64,000 nucleotides of DNA from Clostridia bacterium. GTDB taxonomy: Bacteria; Bacillota; Clostridia; Christensenellales; Aristaeellaceae. This document shows positions 36,577-44,167 of the stretch, in pieces (position 1 is the stretch's first letter; each line of letters opens with the position of its first letter). Under the pieces are notes generated by a model. That model had not been told where the DNA came from, searched no databases, and saw nothing but the letters and a program-made list of their open reading frames with translations. Both the position numbers and the translations under genes were made by a program. The DNA lies in assembly GCA_017465155.1 (NCBI GenBank), contig JAFTWV010000016.1, forward strand, positions 1-64,000, read 5' to 3'.

Positions 36577-38565
36577 TTACAGCTCCACAAACACCTGCAT
36601 GCCCAGCGGCGCAAGGGTACCCTCCCATACTGCCCCGTCCCAGGTATGCCATGTTTCAGGAATCTTTACCTGCTGGGGCACTTCCTTGTGGTTGAGCACA
36701 AACAGGTACTTCCGTCCGCCTGCCATACGGTGCGTCACCTCCACCCCATGCGGTGTATCCAGCAAACCGCCAATCGCTGCGCCCTCGCACAGACAGCTGA
36801 TGAATCTGTCCGCCAGCGCATCGCCCATGGTTGTGCCGACATAGTAGACCTTCCCTTTTCCATGCTGATTGCATGTGATGGCAGGCGTACCGGCATAGAA
36901 CTCATGGGCATAGGTTGCCAGAGACTCCGCTGTGGTCGTATCCACAACGTCGCACCACTGCGTGCAGGGGTATTCCACGCCGTCCCAGCGCACAAGGCCA
37001 TCCGTATCGCGCAGACAATCATACTCTGCCAGCGCCAGGCCGCACATGTCATCTACCAGACAGGGGACCGCTCCCTCTGTATAACAAAGGTTCGTGCCGT
37101 CCTTCACGCCTGAACGCCATGTCAGCACCAGATGTCCGCCCTGCTCCACATAGGCGCGCAGCTTGGCGGCATGCTCGCTGGTCATCAGGAACTGCAGCGG
37201 CGCGATGAGCACCCTGTACGGCGTAAAGTCGTGATGCTCACCCACAAAATCAACCGGAACATTCGCGCGATGAAGCGCCTTGTAATAGGTTGCCACATGC
37301 TGCATATAGCGATGATTGGGATGATGCGGCTGAATATCGAAGGCACGCTCCTGGTCATAGGATCGCAGGATGGCCACATCTGCCTTTGGTACGCTGCCGT
37401 GAAGCTCCTTGAGCAGCGGCGCGTATTTCTTCATGAACGCGCTGATCTCCCGGTGATATCGTCCCGGCACGCCGTTATGCGGCAGGATACCGTGCCAGTA
37501 TTGCTCCGTACCCATCGCGCAGGAGCGCCAGCGGAAGAACACGATCGTATCCGCACCGTGTGCCACGCACTGCATCGCCCAAAGGGGAATCTGATTCGGC
37601 TTGGGCGCGCGACCCAGAATTTCCCAGCCAGTGATGCCGCTCTGCTGCTCCATGATCCAGAAGGACTGCTGCTTCACCGCGCGAATGAAGTCCAGCTCCG
37701 CTGCATGCCAATCCGCGCGATACTCATCATGCCTTGCATGGAAGTGGCCGCCGGGGTATTGATCGTGGGAGGCGAAATCCAGCTGTTTGCCAAGATCGTA
37801 ATAGCTCGGCTTGGAGCAAAAGCCCATCAGATTGTGGGTGATGAACTTCTCCGGCGCAGCGGCGCGCAGGATATCCGCCTGCATCTGATGGAACTCGCAG
37901 ACCAAATCGGAGGTGAAGCGCTTCCAGTCCAGCTCCTGCGAGGGATTGATGCCCGTGACCGTCACACGGGGGGCATGCACCTGTTCAAAGCTGCCATATC
38001 CCTGACTCCAGAATGCCGTGCCCCACGCCCTGTTCAGCTCAGCAACAGTACCATACTTCTCCCTCAGCCATGCCCTGAAACGCTTCTCGCAATGCTCACA
38101 GAAGCAAAGATCGCCATGGCTGTTGCCCAGTTCATTGTCAATCTGCCAGCCCACGACATGCGGGTTTACTGCATAATGAGCGGCAAAAGCCGTCACATAA
38201 CGCCTGATGTGGGTGCGATACGCCGGATGAGACTGACAATCGTGATGCCGCCCGCCAAAGTGACGGCGGCGCATCGTCCAGTCAGTGGGCTGGATATCCG
38301 GATCACGCTCGACGATCCATGCCGGCGGCGCCGCAGAGGGCGTTCCGAGGATCACATCAATGCCCTCCTGAGCAAGAATATCAATGGCCGCATCGAGATC
38401 CTCAAAATGGAACTCACCCTCAGCAGGCTCAAACTTCTCCCACGAGAACTCCGCCATGCGGACAATCTGGATCCCCATCTCGCGCATCATGCTTGCATCG
38501 GCAGCCCAACGCTCTTTGGGCCAGTGCTCGGGATAATAATCTACGCCGAATTGATAGTGCTTCAT
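36577..38565 (-). CDS. GH42 beta-galactosidase
   Basis: A 662-aa GH42 enzyme (cytoplasmic beta-galactosidase, sometimes alpha-L-arabinopyranosidase). The N-terminus FGVDYYPEHWPKERWAADASMMREMGI is diagnostic. The acid/base Glu is in VVGWQIDNELGNSHGD, followed by a zinc cluster-like FCEHCEKRFRAWLREKYG. The nucleophile Glu lies near FWIMEQQSGITGW. The trimerisation and C-terminal domains follow to MQVFVEL. There is no signal peptide. Start 38565 is set by GGGAGGACA; a longer open frame to 38925 runs through the hairpin element and is not used. Confidence 0.93.
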   Translation of the reverse strand: MKHYQFGVDYYPEHWPKERWAADASMMREMGIQIVRMAEFSWEKFEPAEGEFHFEDLDAAIDILAQEGIDVILGTPSAAPPAWIVERDPDIQPTDWTMRRRHFGGRHHDCQSHPAYRTHIRRYVTAFAAHYAVNPHVVGWQIDNELGNSHGDLCFCEHCEKRFRAWLREKYGTVAELNRAWGTAFWSQGYGSFEQVHAPRVTVTGINPSQELDWKRFTSDLVCEFHQMQADILRAAAPEKFITHNLMGFCSKPSYYDLGKQLDFASHDQYPGGHFHARHDEYRADWHAAELDFIRAVKQQSFWIMEQQSGITGWEILGRAPKPNQIPLWAMQCVAHGADTIVFFRWRSCAMGTEQYWHGILPHNGVPGRYHREISAFMKKYAPLLKELHGSVPKADVAILRSYDQERAFDIQPHHPNHRYMQHVATYYKALHRANVPVDFVGEHHDFTPYRVLIAPLQFLMTSEHAAKLRAYVEQGGHLVLTWRSGVKDGTNLCYTEGAVPCLVDDMCGLALAEYDCLRDTDGLVRWDGVEYPCTQWCDVVDTTTAESLATYAHEFYAGTPAITCNQHGKGKVYYVGTTMGDALADRFISCLCEGAAIGGLLDTPHGVEVTHRMAGGRKYLFVLNHKEVPQQVKIPETWHTWDGAVWEGTLAPLGMQVFVEL

Positions 38566-38602
38566 GTGGTTGTCCTCCCTGTGAACGCATGTTTCTGCAT
38601 CT

Positions 38603-38631
38603 ATTGTAGCATAAAGCTCGCAGTCCGTAAA
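38603..38631 (-). promoter_or_regulatory. promoter of the GH42 gene
   Basis: Leftward TTTACG (38631-38626), 17-base spacer, TACAAT (38608-38603). Confidence 0.6.
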
Positions 38632-38640
38632 GCCGTATAC

Positions 38641-38925
38641 AAAAAAGGCCCCTTTCAGGGCCTTCAGCGTGTCGAAAAAGTGGCCGTAGCCACTTTTTCG
38701 AAAAGGGGAAGATGTTCCGCTTCTGCGGAAGCGGGCATTTTTCACTGTCAGCCAAGGCTGACGGCCGCGAAAAATGTAAGGAATGGTTTCGGCTGAAGCC
38801 AAAACCGCCCCGCCCGCGCGGCAAAGCCCCGCGATACGATTACAGTCAGAGGGTCTGCGGGCCCTCCGACACCTCCCGTGGAGCTTTTTTGACAGTCTGA
38901 AGGCCCCTGGCAGGGCCTTCAGCAA
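38641..38925. repeat. hairpin-rich MITE-like element with imperfect terminal inverted repeats
   Basis: A ~285-bp non-coding element. Its ends are imperfect inverted repeats: right end 38885-38919 reads TTTTTTGACAGTCTGAAGGC..., and the reverse complement of 38641-38675 reads TTTTTCGACACGCTGAAGGC.... Inside are a perfect 12-bp hairpin (CGAAAAAGTGGC/GCCACTTTTTCG at 38673-38700), a CTTCCGC-type hairpin near 38719, and a GTCAGCC/GGCTGAC hairpin near 38746. The left end, read leftward, is a terminator-like stem with TTTTTT that may serve the PNPOx gene. Confidence 0.7.
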
Positions 38926-38926
38926 T

Positions 38927-39403
38927 TCACTTTTCTGTCACCAGCTTGCCGCACATGTGCTCCGGTGTGAGCTTCAAAAGCAGCGTACCGGGGCCAGACT
39001 GCATCAGCTCCTTCTGCAGGTATGCGTCGTCCTGCGTGAATCGCCTCGTGAGCCGGGTGGTGATGTCAACAATCGTATCCCAGTCATTGAGAATCTCCAC
39101 GCGGCCAAATATGATCACACTCTTCACCTTCCATGCCCAGCCGCCCTCTTCCTGCCCGGCTTGCTGATAAACGCAAAAGGACGCCTTGTCATTGCGGCGC
39201 AGAGCATCCAGCCGGTGACCAGCCTTGCCGCAATGAAAATAGACGCAGCCGTCGTCTGCATTGTAGAAATGATTCATCGGCATACCGTAGGGGTAACCGT
39301 CGTCGCCATGGACGCTGAGCACACCGCGCGTTTCAGTTTCCAGCACGCGGAGACAATCTTCCTGCGGAAGCTGCTTGTTTCTTCTTGCAAGTTCACGGAA
39401 CAT
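38927..39403 (-). CDS. Pyridoxamine 5'-phosphate oxidase-family flavoprotein (NimA-like)
   Basis: A 158-aa FMN-binding split-barrel protein. The pattern VLETETRGVLSVHGDDGYPYGMPMNHFYNADDGCVYFHCGKAGHRLDALRRNDKASFCV is typical of NimA/5-nitroimidazole reductase-like PNPOx proteins, followed by WKVKSVIIFGRVEIL and a C-terminal MCGKLVTEK. It is likely a reductase using FMN; the natural substrate is unknown, and antibiotic resistance cannot be inferred. It lies 75 bases after the ABC-F gene on the same strand, and a hairpin in that gap may separate them. It ends at the border of the MITE-like element. Confidence 0.85.
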   Translation of the reverse strand: MFRELARRNKQLPQEDCLRVLETETRGVLSVHGDDGYPYGMPMNHFYNADDGCVYFHCGKAGHRLDALRRNDKASFCVYQQAGQEEGGWAWKVKSVIIFGRVEILNDWDTIVDITTRLTRRFTQDDAYLQKELMQSGPGTLLLKLTPEHMCGKLVTEK

Positions 39404-39422
39404 GTTTTCCTCCTATGCAAAG

Positions 39423-39451
39423 TCCCGGCAGAAGCATTGCTCCCGCCGGGA
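39423..39451 (-). terminator. hairpin between ABC-F and PNPOx genes
   Basis: TCCCGGC (39423-39429) pairs with GCCGGGA (39445-39451). The U-tail leftward is weak (CTTTGC). Confidence 0.5.
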
Positions 39452-39478
39452 AATGGTACGAGAACAGGGCGAAGTCCC

Positions 39479-41077
39479 TTAGCGCTCGTTCTTGGTGCGC
39501 TCGAGATAGTCCTCATAGCTGCACAGGTAATCAGCGATGGTGCCGTCATCCTTGATTTCAATGATGCGGTCGGCAATGGTGGTAACAAACTGATGGTCCT
39601 GGCTGGTGAAAATCACGTTGCCGGGGAAGTTGATCAGCGCGTTGTTGACCGCAGTGATGGACTCAAGGTCCAGATGGTTGGTCGGCTGATCCAGCATGAG
39701 GAAGTTGGCGCCGGAAAGCATCATGCGGGAGAGCATGCAGCGCACCTTCTCGCCGCCGGAGAGGACAGAAACCATCTTGTACACGTCGTCGCCGCGGAAG
39801 AGCATACGGCCCAGCAGATCACGCTTGTCGCTTTCCAGCATGTCCGGGCAGTACTGGGCGAACCAGTCGATCATGTTCAGGGGGCAGCCGTCAAAGTAGG
39901 GGCCGTTATCCTTGGGGAAATAGGAGGTAGAAATCGTCACGCCCCACTTGAAGGCGCCGCTGTCAGGCTGGAGCTCCTCGTTCAGGATCTTGAACAGCGC
40001 CGTCTGCGCCTGCTCATTGGAGCCGACGATGGCGATCTTCTGACCCTTGGTCACAAGGAAGGACACATCCTTGAGCAGCTGCACGCCATCCTGAGAGTAG
40101 CTGATGTTCTGCACATTCAGAATGTCCTTGCCGGCTTCGCGGTCAGGATTGAAATGCACCCAGGGATAGCGGCGGCTGGAGGCGGGCATCTGCTCGATGG
40201 TCAGCTGATCCAGCAGCTTGCGGCGGGAGGTTGCCTGCTTTGCCTTGGACTTGTTGGCGCTGAAGCGCTGAATGAAGGCCTGCAGCTCCTTGATCTTGTC
40301 ATCACGGCGCTTTTTCTGGTCCTTCATGATGGACTGCATCAGCTTGGAGGACTCATACCAGAAGTCGTAGTTACCCACGTACAGCTTGACCTGATTGAAG
40401 TCAATATCCACGATATGAGTACAGATGTTGTTCAGGAACCAACGGTCATGAGACACGACAATCAGCGTGCCGGGGAACTCCATCAGAAAGTCCTCCAGCC
40501 ATGCAACGCTGCGATTATCCAGGTTGTTGGTAGGCTCGTCCAGCAGCAGAATATCGGGGTTTCCGAACAGCGCCTGCGCCAGCAGCACCTTCACCTTCTC
40601 GCCGCCCTTGAGGTCGCCCATCATGCTGTAATGCAGCTCGGTGCCGATCCCCAGGCCCGTCAGCAGGGTAGCCGCGTCGGATTCGGCATTCCAGCCGTCC
40701 ATCTCGGCAAACTCGCCCTCCAGCTCCGCCGCACGCTCACCATCCGCATCGGAGAAGTCAGGCTTGGCATACAGCTCATCCTTTTCCTTCATGATGTCGT
40801 ACAGACGCTGGTTGCCCATGATGACGGTGTCCAGCACGGTGTAGGCGTCATACTTGAACTGATCCTGCTTCAGGGTGGACATACGCTGATCAGAGGGATA
40901 GGTAACAGAACCAGTGGTGGGCTCCAGCTCACCGGAAAGGATACGCAGGAAGGTAGACTTACCTGCGCCATTGGCGCCGATCACGCCGTAGCAGTTGCCG
41001 GGCATGAACTTCAGGTCTGCGCCGGAAAAGAGCTTCTGACCGCCGAAGGTCAGGGAAACATTGCTGACTGTAACCAT
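39479..41077 (-). CDS. ABC-F protein (YkpA/YbiT-like) with a degenerate second ATPase site
   Basis: A 532-aa ABC-F protein: two ATP-binding domains without membrane part, expected to bind the ribosome E site. Domain 1 is intact: Walker A IGANGAGKST (about 37-46), signature LKGGEKVKVLLAQAL, Walker B ILLLDEPTNNLD, switch VVSHDRWF. The basic linker runs about 240-310. Domain 2 departs from consensus: Walker A reads VGSNEQAQT without Gly-Lys, Walker B FLMLDQPTNHLD has Gln for the catalytic Glu (codon CAG, 39686-39688), and the switch is FTSQDHQF (Gln codon 39599-39601). The signature VLSGGEKVRCM remains. A lax Walker A is known in YkpA relatives. Start 41077 is set by AAGGAG. Confidence 0.9.
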   Translation of the reverse strand: MVTVSNVSLTFGGQKLFSGADLKFMPGNCYGVIGANGAGKSTFLRILSGELEPTTGSVTYPSDQRMSTLKQDQFKYDAYTVLDTVIMGNQRLYDIMKEKDELYAKPDFSDADGERAAELEGEFAEMDGWNAESDAATLLTGLGIGTELHYSMMGDLKGGEKVKVLLAQALFGNPDILLLDEPTNNLDNRSVAWLEDFLMEFPGTLIVVSHDRWFLNNICTHIVDIDFNQVKLYVGNYDFWYESSKLMQSIMKDQKKRRDDKIKELQAFIQRFSANKSKAKQATSRRKLLDQLTIEQMPASSRRYPWVHFNPDREAGKDILNVQNISYSQDGVQLLKDVSFLVTKGQKIAIVGSNEQAQTALFKILNEELQPDSGAFKWGVTISTSYFPKDNGPYFDGCPLNMIDWFAQYCPDMLESDKRDLLGRMLFRGDDVYKMVSVLSGGEKVRCMLSRMMLSGANFLMLDQPTNHLDLESITAVNNALINFPGNVIFTSQDHQFVTTIADRIIEIKDDGTIADYLCSYEDYLERTKNER

Positions 41078-41210
41078 GGTGTTCTCCTTTATATCAAGGT
41101 TCTCATATACATACACGGACAGAATCCATTGTACCATAACTTGCACCGAAATGGAAGGGGCGAAAGGGGAAAGTTGCGGGCTATTTTCGCCAGATGAAGG
41201 ACAGAAGCGT

Positions 41211-41248
41211 GCAAAAATCCCGGCCTGCATATGCCGCAGACCGGGATT
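41211..41248 (-). terminator. terminator of the S51-larA-cyclophilin operon
   Basis: AATCCCGG (41216-41223) pairs with CCGGGATT (41241-41248); leftward the hairpin ends in TTTTTGC. Confidence 0.8.
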
Positions 41249-41265
41249 CCGATGTTTGCTCCGGA

Positions 41266-41955
41266 TTACTCCGCAGGCTTCTCAATGACCTTGATGGAGG
41301 TGATCACCGGTTGATTTGCCCGTGCCACAGTGCCATTACGATCTGTCACAGGCGTCTTCTGGCAGATGGCGTCCACAACCTCCATGCCCGTCAGCACCTT
41401 GCCGAAGGCCGCATAAGCGCCATCCAGATGAGGTGCGTCCTGATGCATGATGAAGAACTGGCTGCTGGCGCTGTCCGGCGCGTTGGAACGGGCCATGGAC
41501 AGCACGCCGCGGACATGCCTGATATCATTCTGCACGCCGTTGCCGCTGAACTCACCCTTGATGTTTCTGCCGGAACCACCGGTGCCATTGCCGTTGGGGT
41601 CGCCGCCCTGGATCATGAAGCCGCTGATGATGCGGTGGAAGGTCAGTCCATCATAGAAGCCCTCGCCCGCCAGCCTGATGAAGTTATCCACCGTGACAGG
41701 TGCTGTATCTCCATACAGCTCCGCCGTGATCGTACCATAATCCTTCACGTCAATCTGCACATAATGCGTGGCGGTCAATTCAGCCGTCCCCATATCGCCG
41801 GCTGATCCGTTCGCTCCGCCTGCATTCCTGCTGCCCCAGCCGTTGAGCAGAATCGTCCCTGCCGCCAGCATCACCACTGCCACCGCAATCACGAGGATCA
41901 GAATGGTCATGCTGTTCTTCTGCTTCCTGCGCTTCCCAGTCCTTCTGGAACCCAT
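41266..41955 (-). CDS. Membrane-anchored cyclophilin-type peptidyl-prolyl isomerase
   Basis: A 229-aa protein: a short basic cytoplasmic N-terminus (MGSRRTGKRRKQKN), one transmembrane segment (about 16-38), a Gly/Asn linker, then a cyclophilin domain (about 65-225). Family motifs: GTITAELYGDTAPVTVDNFIRLAGEGFYDGLTFHRIISGFMIQGGDPNGNGTGG, the GVLSMARSNAPDSASSQFFI strand, and HLDGAYAAFGKVLTGMEVVD. The catalytic Arg (FHRI) is present. It probably helps fold exported proteins outside the membrane. It starts 16 bases after larA, as the last gene of a three-gene operon. Confidence 0.93.
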   Translation of the reverse strand: MGSRRTGKRRKQKNSMTILILVIAVAVVMLAAGTILLNGWGSRNAGGANGSAGDMGTAELTATHYVQIDVKDYGTITAELYGDTAPVTVDNFIRLAGEGFYDGLTFHRIISGFMIQGGDPNGNGTGGSGRNIKGEFSGNGVQNDIRHVRGVLSMARSNAPDSASSQFFIMHQDAPHLDGAYAAFGKVLTGMEVVDAICQKTPVTDRNGTVARANQPVITSIKVIEKPAE

Positions 41956-41971
41956 CTCGAATTACCTCCTA

Positions 41972-43246
41972 TTATTCCGCCTGCACCATCGGCACAGTAT
42001 TCGCGCCGCGCGGCATGACAATCACACGCTTGTCCCCAAAGTCGAGTAGCCTCTGAATCTCCGCTGGATCGCTGTGCGGATGCATGCGCATGGCGGTCAG
42101 ATCATCAGGGTTCAGATCCGACAGCACATGGACCTCCGCATTGTCAGCAATTTCGACACATTCATAGAAGATATATCCTGCTACCGTAAAGGCCTTGCGC
42201 AGCGAAGCATCCAGCGTGTTGTCCGGCAGGTACCGGCTCCACCCGAAAAACTCCGCCGGGCCGCCGCCTTCGCTGCACTGGCTGATGAACACAATCCTGC
42301 CGCCGGGCTTCACCGCCTGAAAGCCGTTGATCAGGCTTTTGCAGGACTGGTACAGGTTGATATCCTTGGGATACCCGCCGGCGCAGACCACCACCGCGTC
42401 CGCCTTTTCAGCAATGGTCACTCCATTGAAGCGATCCACCAGCGTGCAGCTGTGCTCCCACGCCTTCTGCCACTGTCCGCTGGGCAGCGCCAGATGCCTG
42501 CCCTGTCCATCTGCCACAAGATTGATGCCAAATACCGGTGCAACCATGTTCGCCGCCTCGGTCATGTCCTCATGGACAGGATTGAGCGCAGTCACGCCAA
42601 GGCCGCAAAGCCGGTTGGAGCGCGCCAGCTGCGGATCAAGGGCATGCGCATGGTTCTGCATGATGGTGCTGCGTCCTGCCACACCGGGCAGGATGCTCTT
42701 GCGCCCGCCGCCGTAGCCTGCAAAAAAGAGATGCACCGTGCCGCCCATGATGATAACCTTGCGCCCCACGACGAGGGGATTCACCTCCACCACCGTGCCG
42801 CGAGACGTCACGCCCACCCGGACGAGCTCGCCATCGCAGTCATGATTGAGCACCTGTACCCGCTCAGCCACATAGGGCGATGCTACGCGGGCCAGCTCCT
42901 CTGCCGTCTGGGCACGATGGGTCCCTACTGCCACCAGATACACGATATTCTCATAAGCCACGCCAATCACATCATGCAGATAATCCAGCAGCAACGGGCA
43001 GACGCGCTCCTGATGCATATAAGCGCGGGTGATATCGCTGATAACAACCGTCACCTGATCCCCGGCACTGATCAGCTCCTTCAGGGGGGGCGATGCAATC
43101 GCATCCTCCTCCACCGCCGCGCGGAACGCCTCCTGCAGATCCGCAAGGGGCTCGGGCGTCACAGATTCGATGACCTCAATATCCTTCGCCCTTACATTCA
43201 GCGGTATACTGCCGCTGCCATAGGCAAAGTCAAACTTCATTTCCAT
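41972..43246 (-). CDS. larA: LarA-family nickel-pincer racemase
   Basis: A 424-aa LarA homologue (lactate racemase family; other members act on other 2-hydroxy acids). Seen are VVISDITRAYMHQ, LVAVGTHRAQT, a later VLNHDCDGE and the cofactor-binding loop FAGYGGGRKSILPGVAGRSTIMQNHAHAL, which holds the Lys to which the pyridinium cofactor attaches. No larB, larC or larE is in the window, so the cofactor genes must lie elsewhere or the activity differs. Between an S51 peptidase (13 bases before) and the cyclophilin (16 bases after). Confidence 0.9.
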   Translation of the reverse strand: MEMKFDFAYGSGSIPLNVRAKDIEVIESVTPEPLADLQEAFRAAVEEDAIASPPLKELISAGDQVTVVISDITRAYMHQERVCPLLLDYLHDVIGVAYENIVYLVAVGTHRAQTAEELARVASPYVAERVQVLNHDCDGELVRVGVTSRGTVVEVNPLVVGRKVIIMGGTVHLFFAGYGGGRKSILPGVAGRSTIMQNHAHALDPQLARSNRLCGLGVTALNPVHEDMTEAANMVAPVFGINLVADGQGRHLALPSGQWQKAWEHSCTLVDRFNGVTIAEKADAVVVCAGGYPKDINLYQSCKSLINGFQAVKPGGRIVFISQCSEGGGPAEFFGWSRYLPDNTLDASLRKAFTVAGYIFYECVEIADNAEVHVLSDLNPDDLTAMRMHPHSDPAEIQRLLDFGDKRVIVMPRGANTVPMVQAE

Positions 43247-43259
43247 ACAATTCCCTCTC

Positions 43260-43997
43260 TCACAAAGCGATGGACTGATCGTCCTCGCAGATTTTCTCCA
43301 TCACACTGTCATGAATCATCCATGCCTCGCCGTGCAGCGTGATTTCCCCGCGCGCCTGCAGGATGTAGCTGCCGTCCGCCAGCACATGGAAGGTGCGCCC
43401 CATGCTGTCGGCAAAGGTAATCTCTTCATAGAGACGCATACCGTCCAGAATATTGTCCTTCACCATGTGATAATGCGGCAGCACGTTGATATCCGTCAGG
43501 CCAAGCCCTTCCATGAAGCGTTCGTAATCCGGGTCGACTGCTTCGCCCGCCTCCTCCGGCTGCGCATATACCGTGTCTGCTGCATTCATGCTGCCCGCGC
43601 TCACCCCTATCACCACGCCGGGATAATCAGCCAGCAGCGCCCGCAGGCCAAGCTCCCGGAAGAAGGCGTTCTGCGTAGGTACATGGCCGCCCGCCAGCAG
43701 GATGACGTCGCTGGATGCGACCAGCGCTGCCGCATTCGCCTGATTGCGGCTGTCCAGCACCGCCGCCTGCATGAACACCATGCCGTGATACGCGAAGCAT
43801 CCGGCAAAAGTACGCGCCATTTCGTCATTGCGTTCATGCTCATCTTTATATGCTGCGATCACAAGAAACCGCCCGCCGGGCTTGACGCAGCGCGTCAAAT
43901 TCTCCACAAACCCGTTGCGCCGGAAGAAGATACACGGCAGGCCGCAGCCCTCCGGCACATCATCATCACAAGGGCTGGAAGTCAGGAAGAGGGTCAT
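43260..43997 (-). CDS. Peptidase S51 (dipeptidase E-like) family protein
   Basis: A 245-aa S51-like protein. The conserved core is VILLAGGHVPTQNAFFRELGLRALL followed by the nucleophile Ser in VIGVSAGSMNAADTV, with later His in LPHYHMV. This resembles dipeptidase E and cyanophycinase-type class I glutamine amidotransferase folds. Substrate not determined. The ATG at 43997 has AAGGAAG eight bases upstream; a Met at 44015 has none. First gene of the operon with larA and the cyclophilin. Its promoter shares the -35 region with the divergent aminopeptidase. Confidence 0.88.
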   Translation of the reverse strand: MTLFLTSSPCDDDVPEGCGLPCIFFRRNGFVENLTRCVKPGGRFLVIAAYKDEHERNDEMARTFAGCFAYHGMVFMQAAVLDSRNQANAAALVASSDVILLAGGHVPTQNAFFRELGLRALLADYPGVVIGVSAGSMNAADTVYAQPEEAGEAVDPDYERFMEGLGLTDINVLPHYHMVKDNILDGMRLYEEITFADSMGRTFHVLADGSYILQARGEITLHGEAWMIHDSVMEKICEDDQSIAL

Positions 43998-44027
43998 AAA
44001 GTCGCTTCCTTTCATGCTTGTTGTACT

Positions 44028-44056
44028 ATTGTATCCCCTTGCCCGGGGATTGTCAA
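44028..44056 (-). promoter_or_regulatory. leftward promoter of the S51-larA operon
   Basis: Leftward TTGACA (44056-44051), 17-base spacer, TACAAT (44033-44028). Its -35 overlaps the divergent promoter's -35 by five bases. Confidence 0.8.
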
Positions 44057-44078
44057 GGCAGCGGGTTCGCTGTATAAT
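44050..44078 (+). promoter_or_regulatory. rightward promoter of the Xaa-Pro aminopeptidase
   Basis: TTGTCA at 44050-44055, 17-base spacer, TATAAT at 44073-44078. Confidence 0.8.
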
Positions 44079-44167
44079 GAAGACACGCATCCAATCTGCC
44101 ATGCAGCGTCAACGGGTATATTCCCCTGTTCCTGTCACATATGATCAACCATCAAGGAGGTTCCCCC

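Noticed and set aside
38566..38925. N-terminal extension of the GH42 frame up to 38925
   Set aside because: It is translated repeat element; the GH42 family starts at MKHYQFGVDYYPEHW, with GGGAGG just upstream.
38927..39403. Nitroimidazole resistance determinant
   Set aside because: The fold fits NimA-like proteins, but PNPOx-family members are very common and resistance cannot be inferred from sequence.
38783..41197. 804-aa plus-strand frame over the ABC-F and PNPOx genes
   Set aside because: Shadow of the ABC-F gene; it also runs through the hairpin element.
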